DNA of 64,000 nt from a virus. The DNA lies in IMG/VR virus record IMGVR_UViG_3300027971_000028, positions 62,001-126,000 of that record; one strand, written 5' to 3'. Below, piece after piece: positions 16,380-32,764 of this stretch; positions within the stretch are counted from its first letter, which is position 1; every line of letters starts with the position of its first letter. Position numbers and translations under genes: made by a program. The notes below the pieces were generated by a model. That model did not search any database, was not told the DNA's origin, and saw only the letters and a program-made list of their open reading frames with translations.

Positions 16380-17854
16380 TATGCCCAACTTACTGTGTCT
16401 GAGACACCTGCTGCTGTAACTGTTGATATTTTATAACCACCACTTGTGGCAGTTGTTTGTGTAACTCCACCGCTAAAAGTTGCGGTAAGAGATGATATGT
16501 ATTTTAAAATAACCACACCAGAACCACCTGTACCAAAAAGAGTAGAACTTGTAGTTCCAGCACCATTTCCAGTATTTGCTGCGCCATTACCATAAGTTGG
16601 TGCTGCTCCTGCTGCATATGTTACTGAAGAGCCAGTAATAGAATTAGCAGTTCCAGGTCCTGGAATACATTCATTAGCACCAGCCAGTGAAGCTGCACCA
16701 CCAGAACCTCCGCCTGCTCCACCATCATATGCGCCATTACCACCAGTTGGGGTTTGAATTGAAGATGACCCAGCGTAACCTTCTACTGGTGAATAACCTC
16801 CAGCATTTCCTGAACCAGCGCCACCACCATAAGAATAATCACCAGCACCACCACCAGAGCCACCTGATGCACCAGCAGCGCCTCTAGTATTACCGCCTCG
16901 TCCACCACCAGATGAAGAAGTAGTATTAAAAGTAGAGTTACCACCATTAGAACCAGGAGCACCACCTGCTCCAACTGTAACCGTGTAATTTGTTGAAGAA
17001 GAAACACTCTGACTAGTAAAGTATCTATAACCACCTGCGCCACCTGCGCCAATAAATTCTTTACCACCGCCTTCGGCATTGTACCCGCTACCACCACCAC
17101 CAGCAACAATTAAATAATCAATTGAAATTGGTATTGTTACCGAACTAGTGGCAGAACTTTCAGGAGAATCTCCATTAGCGTTTGTTGTTTTTACTTTAAA
17201 AGTATAAGAAGAATTTTGTGAAAGTCCAGTAACTGTATGACTTGTTGAACCTATTGTTGCTGCGTTTACTGGTGTTTGAGCAGTCGCACCAATATATGGG
17301 GTAATAGTAATAGCAGTAAGAGCACTACCACCATTTGAATTAAGTGTCCAAGTTACTACAACATCTGTACCTGATAAAGTAGCAGTACCAATAGTTGGAG
17401 CCTGTGGTCTAGTTGATGGAGTAACAGGACTAGCATTGCCAGTATTTGTTGTTGTACCAAAATTGTTTTGTGCATTACCATATACAGTATAAGCAGTTCC
17501 TGGAGTTAATCCAGTTAAAGTAACTGTTGTGCTAGAACTTGAAGCACTAAATCCACCAGCAGTTGTATAAGCATTATATTGAGTAGCCGTACTGCCACCA
17601 GTGCCAGGAGTAAATACAACCGATAGTTTACCAGCAGTAGATGTATAAGCATCACCAGAAGAAGTATCGGTTGGAGTTGCAATAGTTGGAACTGATGGAG
17701 GGGCAGAAGATGCTACCCAAGTAGTGCCATTATAAATTTCAAGAAGTTCTAATGTACCATTGTAATAGGTATCACCAATTACAGGGCTACCAGGGCGGGC
17801 AGCGGTGTTACCAGAAGGTATGCCACCTTTAGAAGGAAATACTGCTGATGCCAT
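16379..17854 (-). CDS. Fn3 plus polyglycine tail adhesin
   Basis: 491 aa. N-terminal fibre motif (GDTYYNGTLELLEIYNGTTW, about 27-46), two fibronectin-III-like domains (about 52-150 and 150-245; TVTLTGLTPGTAYTVYG and HTVTGLSQNSSYTFKV), then a glycine-rich domain (about 250-455, GGSGVVILKY) and a short C-terminal cap ending VSWA. Architecture parallels 35979. Likely receptor-binding protein. TAATG coupling on both sides. Confidence 0.8.
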   Translation of the reverse strand: MASAVFPSKGGIPSGNTAARPGSPVIGDTYYNGTLELLEIYNGTTWVASSAPPSVPTIATPTDTSSGDAYTSTAGKLSVVFTPGTGGSTATQYNAYTTAGGFSASSSSTTVTLTGLTPGTAYTVYGNAQNNFGTTTNTGNASPVTPSTRPQAPTIGTATLSGTDVVVTWTLNSNGGSALTAITITPYIGATAQTPVNAATIGSTSHTVTGLSQNSSYTFKVKTTNANGDSPESSATSSVTIPISIDYLIVAGGGGSGYNAEGGGKEFIGAGGAGGYRYFTSQSVSSSTNYTVTVGAGGAPGSNGGNSTFNTTSSSGGGRGGNTRGAAGASGGSGGGAGDYSYGGGAGSGNAGGYSPVEGYAGSSSIQTPTGGNGAYDGGAGGGSGGAASLAGANECIPGPGTANSITGSSVTYAAGAAPTYGNGAANTGNGAGTTSSTLFGTGGSGVVILKYISSLTATFSGGVTQTTATSGGYKISTVTAAGVSDTVSWA

Positions 17855-18156
17855 TAGGAAATCTCCACTCCGCTAATTTGGAACTTAACTGTAACTGCTG
17901 ATGCAAGACCGGCAATAATTTTAGTTGTAGCAAGGACCTGCTTAAGGTCAAACAATGCTGTTGTGTTAGCAGCAATGGCTGCATCTTTAAATAGGTCAAC
18001 ACCATCTAGTGTGATGGTGAATGTAGCAGAAGTTGCTGCCGAGTTAGTTACTGCTATATTTGTAACTACCGTAGTTGTGCTTGCTGGAACTGTGTATAGG
18101 GTCGTGCTTGATGTTGCTGCTGCTCCTCGGAACAGAGCCTTTGATACTGTAGCCAT
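17854..18156 (-). CDS. Small beta-rich virion accessory protein
   Basis: 100 aa. Beta-sandwich pattern with alternating Thr/Val (TLYTVPASTTTVVTNIAV; FTITLDGVDLF). Distantly similar in layout to the 19454 product. Such small proteins are common in tail-fibre clusters of aquatic phages, perhaps as decoration or connector. Start ATG with RBS-like purines. Confidence 0.65.
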   Translation of the reverse strand: MATVSKALFRGAAATSSTTLYTVPASTTTVVTNIAVTNSAATSATFTITLDGVDLFKDAAIAANTTALFDLKQVLATTKIIAGLASAVTVKFQISGVEIS

Positions 18157-18182
18157 TAGTTACTACTTTCTCTTAGTTGTTG

Positions 18183-18281
18183 TTATTTAGAATCCATGAT
18201 GTCTTCAACCTGAAGGTTGTCAACATCTGTTGTTGTTGCGGCTGTACTAGCCAAGTTTGCTAGGTCTCTTGCTTTAGTCAT
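18183..18281 (-). CDS. Small ORF of 32 codons, MTKARDLAN type
   Basis: Starts MTKARDLANLAS and ends in an acidic stretch (NLQVEDIMDSK). Overlaps the end of the 18274 gene by 8 bases, so it is coupled. Too short for usual gene finders, but the start is repeated at 15982. Function unknown. Confidence 0.5.
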   Translation of the reverse strand: MTKARDLANLASTAATTTDVDNLQVEDIMDSK

Positions 18282-18621
18282 TTGTTATCTCCTTCCAAGA
18301 TAGGTCATCTTCTGACCAGTAATATTCTTTATCCTCTACTGTAGGCATAGGAGTAGGTGCTTGCCATTGGCAAGTAGCCTCATCTAATGTCCAAGAGTTA
18401 AAAGGTTTAGGTGCTATAAAAGCATCTCGTGTAGCATCATAGGTATAACCTTTATTTGCATAATTTTTTTTAATTGAACCATCTTGACTTGTTTCAATCC
18501 AAGTGCCACCAAGATTATTTAATAACCATTGATAACCTTTATCACCGTTGGCATCATTATCATCTCCAACTAATACTCTTAAAACTTTATTGTTTTTATC
18601 AATTTCTGCCCAATAACTCAT
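18274..18621 (-). CDS. MAxxAEID-type tail-associated protein, copy 3
   Basis: 115 aa. SYWAEIDKNNKVLRVLVG, GGTWIETSQ, KNYANKGYTYD, DAFIAPKPFNSW, DEATCQWQAPTPMP and a Trp near the C-end. Same family as 11647, 16023 and 36965. Followed by an MTKARDLAN micro-ORF, like copy 2. Overlaps the stop of 18618 by 4 bases. Confidence 0.75.
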   Translation of the reverse strand: MSYWAEIDKNNKVLRVLVGDDNDANGDKGYQWLLNNLGGTWIETSQDGSIKKNYANKGYTYDATRDAFIAPKPFNSWTLDEATCQWQAPTPMPTVEDKEYYWSEDDLSWKEITND

Positions 18622-19454
18622 ACTATGTACCTCACAATTACAATTCCACTTCCGCCATTACCTGCGCCATCATTTCCACCCGCACCGCCACCGCCAGTAT
18701 TAACTAAAGCGTTTTTATTAGATGGACGGTAACCACCGCCACCTGCGACTTTTGTATTAGTCAGAGTGCCACCTTGACCAGTTCCACCTGAAGCATAATA
18801 AACAGTTCCAGAAACATTATCACCAGTTGTTGTTGCCAAACCCCAAGCAGAATAAGCAGAAGTACCCGCACCTGCCGCGCTGGTTTGCCAATTCCCACCT
18901 GCACCTGTGGCTCCCCCGCCACCTCCGCCTTCTGAACCTCCACCAACTCCTGTTCCGCCAGCAAATCCATTTCCTGATTGACCACCACTACCAGTATTAA
19001 ATTGACCGCCTTGTCCACCAGTTGTTGTTATTGTTGTAAATCCACTACCAGTCATACTTGATGAAGAACCATCTCCACCATTTCCATCTAATGAGCCGCC
19101 GCCGCCGTTTGCGCCAACTGTTATTGTGTATGTAACGGCTGTAATTGTTCTTGAATCGGTAAGTTTAACTTCACCTGCGCCACCACCCGCACCTGCATAT
19201 GTAGCAGTTTTTCCATACATACCGCCACCGCCACCAGCAATAGTTAAGATTTCACAAACGCCACCAGTTGTAACTACTAAACTGCCATTACTAGTAAAGG
19301 TGTGATATTTATATCCACCACTTGTAACTTCAGCGCCACCACTTGCAACAATTCCACTAGGAATATTACCGCCAAATCCTCCACCAAACCAATAGTTAAT
19401 AGTGTTGGCTCCAACACCCCCAGTTAATCTACTTCTTTGTCCGTATCTTGACAT
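18618..19454 (-). CDS. Polyglycine tail adhesin
   Basis: 278 aa. Short N-terminus, a beta hairpin module (GGYKYHTFTSNGSLVVT, about 47-63), then a glycine-rich domain (about 70-278) with GGGGG clusters and the end GGSGIVIVRY. Single-domain version of the S16 gp38-like adhesin type. TAATG coupling with 19454. Confidence 0.75.
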   Translation of the reverse strand: MSRYGQRSRLTGGVGANTINYWFGGGFGGNIPSGIVASGGAEVTSGGYKYHTFTSNGSLVVTTGGVCEILTIAGGGGGMYGKTATYAGAGGGAGEVKLTDSRTITAVTYTITVGANGGGGSLDGNGGDGSSSSMTGSGFTTITTTGGQGGQFNTGSGGQSGNGFAGGTGVGGGSEGGGGGGATGAGGNWQTSAAGAGTSAYSAWGLATTTGDNVSGTVYYASGGTGQGGTLTNTKVAGGGGYRPSNKNALVNTGGGGAGGNDGAGNGGSGIVIVRYIV

Positions 19455-19801
19455 TAAGCAATCCTGTTCACATAACCTGTAAGAGTAACTACGTTAGCAG
19501 TTCCAGCAAATGCTTTAACTACTAGTGAGTTTGTTAGTAAGAGTCCAGGAGATACAAGAACTAATCCTGTACCTTCGGCACCAATATTAATTTCAATGTT
19601 GCCATCTGGAGCAGTAGCCTCTCCCCATTCAAGGGTAAGTTTTACCGTGGCTGCTGATGAGTTATGTGCATATAGCCAAATCTCATCAAGGGCTGTTGCG
19701 TGTGCTGTATGAATAGTTGTTCCTGCTGTAGCAGTTTGAACAACCTTGATGGCTTTACCATCTGTAGAACCACTAAGTTTTACTTTTGAAAAAGTTGCCA
19801 T
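19454..19801 (-). CDS. Small beta-rich virion accessory protein
   Basis: 115 aa. All-beta pattern (SKVKLSGSTDGKAIKVV; IWLYAHNSSAATVKLTLEWG). Found as single copies beside fibre genes in aquatic phages; may decorate the virion or link fibres. No enzyme motif. Confidence 0.65.
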   Translation of the reverse strand: MATFSKVKLSGSTDGKAIKVVQTATAGTTIHTAHATALDEIWLYAHNSSAATVKLTLEWGEATAPDGNIEINIGAEGTGLVLVSPGLLLTNSLVVKAFAGTANVVTLTGYVNRIA

Positions 19802-19811
19802 TTTGTTTTCC

Positions 19812-21173
19812 TTATCCGAATATTTGTGCGGCTAGTATTGGTTGGTCATTGTCTGCTGATGGTACTGTCACTGCTGCCCACTCAAGGCCACCTGTGGCCG
19901 CTGAGTTAGCTTTTAGATAGTAATCATTAGTTCCTACTGCAAGTCTACCAATTGTGTCAGCGGCAGTACCTACAAGTAAGTCACCTTTTGCATCAATTGT
20001 AGTTGAAAGAACTGCGTTTGCTACGTTATAGGCACCAATTGCAAGTATCTCAACAATGTCATTAACAGCAAGAGCGGAAAGGCTAGCAATTGAGGTGCCA
20101 TTACTTGCGGTGTAATCTGTTCCTCTTACAAGTAAAACACCGTTAAGAAATACTTGCTCATAGCCTGCCGTGTATGCAAGTGTTACTGAGTTTGCATCTG
20201 CTCCAGAAACTCCAGTTTCACCACCTGCGGCTACAAAACGATATCTAGTTAAAGTTGCAGTACCAGTAGGTCCTGTAGGTCCAGTACCTCCAGTGCTTCC
20301 TGTAACACCAGTTGGCCCTGTAGGACCTGTATTTCCAGTAGGTCCATCATTAGCACTCGCTGCCTCTACCCAATAACCATCATAATAAATATAAACATTT
20401 CCTGAAGATGCGTCATACCATGCGTCCCCCGCCTCAGGTGCGGCAGGTGGAGTTGTTGCAACTGTTGAGAATTGACCATCATCTCCAGTTATACCTGTTG
20501 CACCCGTATTTCCAGTTGCACCAGTTAAACCAGTTGCTCCCGTTAATCCTGTTGCACCAGTATTACCTTGCGCTCCTGTATTACCAGTTACACCAGTATT
20601 TCCAACTGCTCCAGTTGCACCCGTATTACCAGTCGGACCATCATTTGCTGAGGCTGCCTCTACCCAATAGCCATCATAATAAACATATAAATTTCCACTT
20701 GCAGAGTCATACCATGCATCCCCAACTTCGGGGGATGCTGGTGGAGTTGTTGCGGCTACGCTAAATTGACCGTCATCTCCAGTTACACCAGTCTGTCCAG
20801 TTACACCTGTTGGACCTGTAGGTCCTGTACTACCTTTACCTGAAAGTAAATCCCACCTTGCAGAGGAACCAGGAATGTGTGAAGCAATATCACCACTTGC
20901 AATAAATGTGTTACAAAAATATGTACTGCCGTTGTATTGAACTACATCACGGACATTATATTCAACAAAATCAAAGGCTGCTCGCCAATTTATACCTGTT
21001 ATACCAGTAGGCCCAGTACTTCCAGTTACACCCGTAGGTCCAGTCTGACCAGTAGCACCCGTTGGGGCTAAATCACGGACTACTTTCCATGCGGTACCGT
21101 TCCAACGCCAAGTAGTATTACCAGAGGTAAATGTACTATTTACGCTAGGACTATTAGGAAAATCTATAGGCAT
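19812..21173 (-). CDS. Collagen-like tail fibre with duplicated inserts
   Basis: 453 aa. N-terminal attachment motif ([30 protein letters not shown]), Gly-X-Thr segments at about 35-60, 117-130, 180-230 and 280-303, and two near-identical inserts ([19 protein letters not shown] and [19 protein letters not shown]). C-terminal beta domain (about 305-453). Y positions of the collagen triplets are almost all Thr. The TTG/ATG-proximal region has an RBS. Acceptor candidate for the GT25-like enzyme. Confidence 0.85.
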   Translation of the reverse strand: MPIDFPNSPSVNSTFTSGNTTWRWNGTAWKVVRDLAPTGATGQTGPTGVTGSTGPTGITGINWRAAFDFVEYNVRDVVQYNGSTYFCNTFIASGDIASHIPGSSARWDLLSGKGSTGPTGPTGVTGQTGVTGDDGQFSVAATTPPASPEVGDAWYDSASGNLYVYYDGYWVEAASANDGPTGNTGATGAVGNTGVTGNTGAQGNTGATGLTGATGLTGATGNTGATGITGDDGQFSTVATTPPAAPEAGDAWYDASSGNVYIYYDGYWVEAASANDGPTGNTGPTGPTGVTGSTGGTGPTGPTGTATLTRYRFVAAGGETGVSGADANSVTLAYTAGYEQVFLNGVLLVRGTDYTASNGTSIASLSALAVNDIVEILAIGAYNVANAVLSTTIDAKGDLLVGTAADTIGRLAVGTNDYYLKANSAATGGLEWAAVTVPSADNDQPILAAQIFG

Positions 21174-21243
21174 ATGACTCTCTTACTTCAGCAAAAGGAT
21201 AGGACTACTATACTATAAATTTGAACTTTCTATATAAAAGAAA

Positions 21244-21271
21244 CTGCCCACCTTTTATAAAAAGATGGGCA
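21244..21271 (-). terminator. Terminator hairpin between fibre genes
   Basis: Imperfect stem (TGCCCA and TGGGCA arms with an AT-rich inner stem), followed on the minus strand by a T-rich run. Lies between 21292 and 19812 and may set relative expression of the two fibres. Confidence 0.6.
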
Positions 21272-21291
21272 ATTTCTACCTAATATTTAGG

Positions 21292-23439
<2,148 letters not shown>

Positions 23440-23525
23440 TCATTTCACTCGAGTGGGATGATTCCCAAGACCAATTTTACCCTAGATAAAAAAAGGTGAT
23501 TAAAATATTTTTTTAAAAATTATTC

Positions 23526-24452
23526 TCATACTGCAGACTTTAGATATCTAACTACAACTATCCCCGAGCCACCATTTCCACCTGTTGAGTCATAACTTTG
23601 ACCATCAGAACTACGAACACCGCCTCCTCCTCCGCCACCACCTGAACCTGTATTTGTAGTTGCACTACATTGATAAAAATTTAACGCATCTCCAGCAGAT
23701 GTAAAATAGTTTCCGTTTCCTCCTCCTCCTGAACCTCTTGATGCAGAGTTTGAGCTATTTACGCTTCCTCCTCCTCCGCCACCAGCAATATATCCAGAAG
23801 ATGTTGCTTGTTGCCAAGTTAAATTAAAAAATCCTCCTATTCCACTCATTACCGAACTAATAGCAGATAACCATGTTGAATATGCAGAAGTTCCACTTCC
23901 ACCTGCGCCACCATTATTGCCACTTGCTGCACTACCAACTGCACCTGCTCCGCCGCCGCCACCATTACCCTGTGATGCGTAAGCTCCACCTGCATAACCT
24001 TCTACTGGAGAGTATGAACCAGAGTTACCAGAACCTGCTGCTTGGTTTGCTCCATACCAACCTCTACCACCACCACCAGAGCCACCGTTACCACCAGCGC
24101 TAGCATACTCTGCGCCACGGCCGCCACCTGATGTATTTAAAGAATTAAATGAAGATGGGCTTCCAGAACTGTAGCCACCTCCTGCGCCAATAGTTGCATT
24201 ATATGATCCTGCTGAAAGAGTTGCAGTACTAGAACGAACTCCACCAGCACCGCCGCCGCCACCACCACTTCCACCACCTCCGCCGCCAGCAATAACTAAA
24301 TATTCAACAGATATACTTGATCCAGTTATTGTTAAATCACTTGTACTAGTAAATACTCGGTAATAATAAGTCGAATCAGATGAAAGTGTCCCCCCACTTA
24401 CAAATGTTCTTTTTGATATTTCAGAGGAAAATACTCCTACAAGATGACGCAA
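23526..24452 (-). CDS. Polyglycine tail adhesin (TTG start)
   Basis: 308 aa. The only fitting start is TTG at 24452, which directly abuts the stop of 24453 (TGATTG), so reinitiation is likely. Beta module (TYYYRVFTSTSDLTI) then a glycine-rich domain (about 50-305) with end GGSGIVVVRY. A PVEGYAG phrase in the middle also occurs in 16379 and 45445, suggesting shared descent. Confidence 0.75.
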   Translation of the reverse strand: MRHLVGVFSSEISKRTFVSGGTLSSDSTYYYRVFTSTSDLTITGSSISVEYLVIAGGGGGGSGGGGGGAGGVRSSTATLSAGSYNATIGAGGGYSSGSPSSFNSLNTSGGGRGAEYASAGGNGGSGGGGRGWYGANQAAGSGNSGSYSPVEGYAGGAYASQGNGGGGGAGAVGSAASGNNGGAGGSGTSAYSTWLSAISSVMSGIGGFFNLTWQQATSSGYIAGGGGGGSVNSSNSASRGSGGGGNGNYFTSAGDALNFYQCSATTNTGSGGGGGGGGVRSSDGQSYDSTGGNGGSGIVVVRYLKSAV

Positions 24453-27917
<3,465 letters not shown>

Positions 27918-27928
27918 TTAGCCCCTCC

Positions 27929-30193
<2,265 letters not shown>

Positions 30194-30325
30194 CTATCAC
30201 TCGAACACGTCTGAACGAGGTAGAACTAGATAGGTCTTTCTATATTCTACAAGATTTTTAACACTCTTACTTTTTTATTTTATTAAAAAGTGCTTATAAA
30301 GTTGTCTTTATTATAGAGCATTTTT

Positions 30326-31528
30326 CTACCTGCTAGCTGGGATAATGCTTATATCTCTACGAGGGTCATAGCCTTCTCCAATTACCATTGTTAAAACTCC
30401 AGCAGGAGACTCAAGCCCTGTTCTATCTCTAAACCAGGCAGAGCCAGGATCTAGAGTCGGACATTGCGCCCAAAATCTAGGACCTATATCCATGCTTTTA
30501 AAATGGTGATAATGACCAGATAACCAAACATCGCAATTTCCAAGAGCGGTCTGTCCTGCTGCTTGACCTGAAAGATATTTAATTGGATCTCTAGATTGAT
30601 GACCATGAAATAAACCAAGCATAGTTCCATTTATATTTATTGCTAAAGTTTGATGATCACTTTCTGGATATCTAAACTCAACGTGGGCTAAGTTTTCATT
30701 CTCTGCGCAAGCGTCCTGCACAGCGCTAGCAATCTCGGTGTTCCAACCATCTGCTGGATTAGCAACTACTTGCCTAGTTACCTCATCATGGTTTCCATTA
30801 ACTACTGGCACAACTACTCGATCTGATATCTCAGCAAATGCTTTTATTTGAGACATTAATAGTCTACGAGCAACTCTTGTCTGCTCCGTTAGTCCTAGAT
30901 CTGAAGCAGCCTGACTTTGTAATTTTCCGTGCTGGGAAACATTTCCCTCTACATGATCTCCTAACAATGCAATAACTGTTGTTCCTAGGCTTCTACCTAT
31001 CTTACGCAACTCTTTTAATCTATGAATCCCGCCCTCGGTGGTTTGATGAATTCTTGCTACAGACTCTAAAGTCCCGCCGCCACTACCTTTTTTACCAATT
31101 TGTTGATCACTGGGAGCAAATACAAAAGCAAACTCTCCTGTTGCTTTTATTTCTCTAGCAGCAGGTCTCCATTTTTTTATGTCTTCTATAAGTTTTTCTA
31201 AATCTAAATCATTTTCTTTTCTTATCATCTCTGCTGCAACTACATTTATTCTTGCCGACTCTAACCACTCGCCATCGTATCTTTGCCATCTAGATCTACG
31301 AACTGATCTAACAATCCAGTCTTTGGGATCTAAATTAAACTCTTTTAAAATCTCTATCGCATCTGGCAGGTTTCCTTCTGATCTAGGGATAGAAACTAAG
31401 TACCCGCCAGCCTCATCTATCTCCATGCGAGGGCGCCATGCTTCTGGCGTGTTATTTTTTCTTATATCCGAGCCTGATTCTCCAGGGGATATAAGTGCGG
31501 CTAGCTTTTCAGCTATCGACTCACTCAT
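30326..31528 (-). CDS. Calcineurin-like metallophosphoesterase
   Basis: 400 aa. The C-terminal 260 residues hold the binuclear-metal motifs in order: APSDQQIG, LLGDHVEG, VNGNHDEV, LFHGHQ and LSGHYHHF. The N-terminal 130 residues are a separate domain with basic W-R-rich parts (RSVRRSRWQRYDGEW). Could act on nucleic acid ends, cyclic nucleotides or phosphoproteins; the fibre-gene context gives no clear answer. Overlaps 31521 by 8 bases. Confidence 0.88.
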   Translation of the reverse strand: MSESIAEKLAALISPGESGSDIRKNNTPEAWRPRMEIDEAGGYLVSIPRSEGNLPDAIEILKEFNLDPKDWIVRSVRRSRWQRYDGEWLESARINVVAAEMIRKENDLDLEKLIEDIKKWRPAAREIKATGEFAFVFAPSDQQIGKKGSGGGTLESVARIHQTTEGGIHRLKELRKIGRSLGTTVIALLGDHVEGNVSQHGKLQSQAASDLGLTEQTRVARRLLMSQIKAFAEISDRVVVPVVNGNHDEVTRQVVANPADGWNTEIASAVQDACAENENLAHVEFRYPESDHQTLAININGTMLGLFHGHQSRDPIKYLSGQAAGQTALGNCDVWLSGHYHHFKSMDIGPRFWAQCPTLDPGSAWFRDRTGLESPAGVLTMVIGEGYDPRRDISIIPASR

Positions 31529-31826
31529 TAATTTTTTCTAACTTACTGTTTAAATGTTTTTTTAATTGATTAGTCTTTCCTATATAGCATCTACAGGCTC
31601 TTGCTCTGTGAAGTCTTACTGAAGCAAATGCAATATTATGACCTTCACTAGATATAATTTCATGAATCTTTAGATTAGATACAGATCCGTTGCCAGCTTT
31701 AGTAGAAAAAATTATTTCTAAAGCCTCTCGATCTTCATCACTTACCGTGGCTAGTAATCTAGAGACTCCGCAAGGAAGACCTGTTTCGGATTTAGTTGCT
31801 GTTTTTAACTTCTCAGATAGGCTCAC
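31521..31826 (-). CDS. Putative small DNA-binding protein
   Basis: 101 aa, GTG start. Helical. Features CGVSRLLATVSDEDREALE and a possible HTH region (VSNLKIHEIISSEGHNI), then a Cys/Arg-rich helix (RLHRARACRCYIG). Similar small proteins lie near terminase or regulatory genes in actinophages, but I cannot name the family firmly. Its start is only 4 bases from a nested inverted repeat that could control it. Confidence 0.6.
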   Translation of the reverse strand: MSLSEKLKTATKSETGLPCGVSRLLATVSDEDREALEIIFSTKAGNGSVSNLKIHEIISSEGHNIAFASVRLHRARACRCYIGKTNQLKKHLNSKLEKINE

Positions 31827-31829
31827 TAT

Positions 31830-31895
31830 AAAGTACCCTTCTCATTCGTATGTAAGTGTTTAGATAACTAAACACTGCTTTCATACGGGTACTTT
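31830..31895. repeat. Three-tier nested inverted repeat
   Basis: Outer arms AAAGTACCC (31830-31838) and GGGTACTTT (31887-31895), middle arms CGTATG (31847-31852) and CATACG (31882-31887), inner arms AGTGTTTAG (31855-31863) and CTAAACACT (31868-31876) around a 4-base loop. All three tiers nest on one axis. Directly upstream of the GTG start at 31826. May be a protein-binding site, a cruciform or a 5' leader structure that covers the RBS. Confidence 0.8.
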
Positions 31896-31987
31896 AACGG
31901 TAAATATTACTTTTTAGTAGCACCTAAGCAAACTTTTTTCCAGCGTGTCCTTTTAGACTTTTTTTACCTTTTTGTCTAATTTTGCCT

Positions 31988-32326
31988 TTAGGCTAGGTTG
32001 TTCTTTTTTGCCTCTACAGATGCTTGCTGAGTTGTATCTATCATTCCAAGAACAAGTTCTTTAATAATTTGAACCTCTGTCATCATTTGATTATTAGTTT
32101 TATCTATCGAGTTAACTCTGTCAGCCATAGACTGACCCCCGTTTGGCCAAAGTTGATACTCGACCTTATCCATTCTATCTGATAGAGTTCTACCTTCCCC
32201 ATCTACCCCAATTGCTGCGTCTATCCTTTTTGCTATTTTATAAACTGAATATAGAAAAATACAAAGCGCTGAGATTGCTCCTGTTATACCTACTATTTCA
32301 TACCAAACTTGAGTACCGTTGAACAT
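31988..32326 (-). CDS. Small membrane protein with coiled coil (DUF2746-like)
   Basis: 112 aa. One N-terminal membrane segment (about 10-30, GITGAISALCIFLYSVYKIA), then a hydrophilic, probably coiled-coil region (about 45-105). This layout recalls DUF2746-type actinophage membrane proteins, some near lysis genes; a holin-like or superinfection role is possible but unproven. Between it and 31521 lies a T-rich, gene-free 160 bases that include the nested repeat. Confidence 0.6.
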   Translation of the reverse strand: MFNGTQVWYEIVGITGAISALCIFLYSVYKIAKRIDAAIGVDGEGRTLSDRMDKVEYQLWPNGGQSMADRVNSIDKTNNQMMTEVQIIKELVLGMIDTTQQASVEAKKNNLA

Positions 32327-32533
32327 ATGAAGGGAGCACCTATCTGACTAATGTCATAGTGACTTTTGACTAATGGTCTAATTTTGACATATATTTAAAG
32401 ATCTTATTTTTTATATTGGCGAGTCTCTTCCCTTTTCGCCACAAAAACTCTATAGTTTCAATATTGCGTAAATGGTTCATATTTATCAAAACTTGCTCTA
32501 TAGTTCGTCAACGATTTACATAAAGAAGGAGCG
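32327..32533. promoter_or_regulatory. Divergent control region with direct repeats
   Basis: AT-rich gap between divergent genes. Direct repeats TGACTAATG at 32345-32353 and 32367-32375, and CTCTATAGTT twice about 45 bases apart further right. A TTGACA lies at 32384-32389 but no well-spaced -10 box is seen. Candidate operator for the excisionase-like gene that follows. Confidence 0.4.
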
Positions 32534-32764
32534 GTGGCTTTGATACAAGGACAAAAAAGACTAAGCATAAGAGCCGTTGCCCTGCGATACGGAATACCCT
32601 CTAGAGTTGTTGCCAGAGCTGTATGGCTTGGTGAATTAAATGCAATTAAAACAACTACTGAAACTGGTAGAGAAAGAGTTTATATTCTTATTGAAGATGC
32701 GGATAAGTGGTTTTCTTTATTACCAGTTGTTTTAGAAACTGCTTATGTAAGTAGGTCAAAATGA
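32534..32764 (+). CDS. Small HTH (excisionase-like) DNA-binding protein
   Basis: 76 aa, GTG start with RBS aagaagga. A MerR/excisionase-style HTH is visible (LSIRAVALRYGIPSRVVARAV, with ELNAIKTT wing and EDADKWF). Could be a regulator or loader for the primase-helicase gene, which it overlaps by 4 bases (ATGA). The repeats upstream may be its own operator. Confidence 0.7.
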   Translation: MALIQGQKRLSIRAVALRYGIPSRVVARAVWLGELNAIKTTTETGRERVYILIEDADKWFSLLPVVLETAYVSRSK

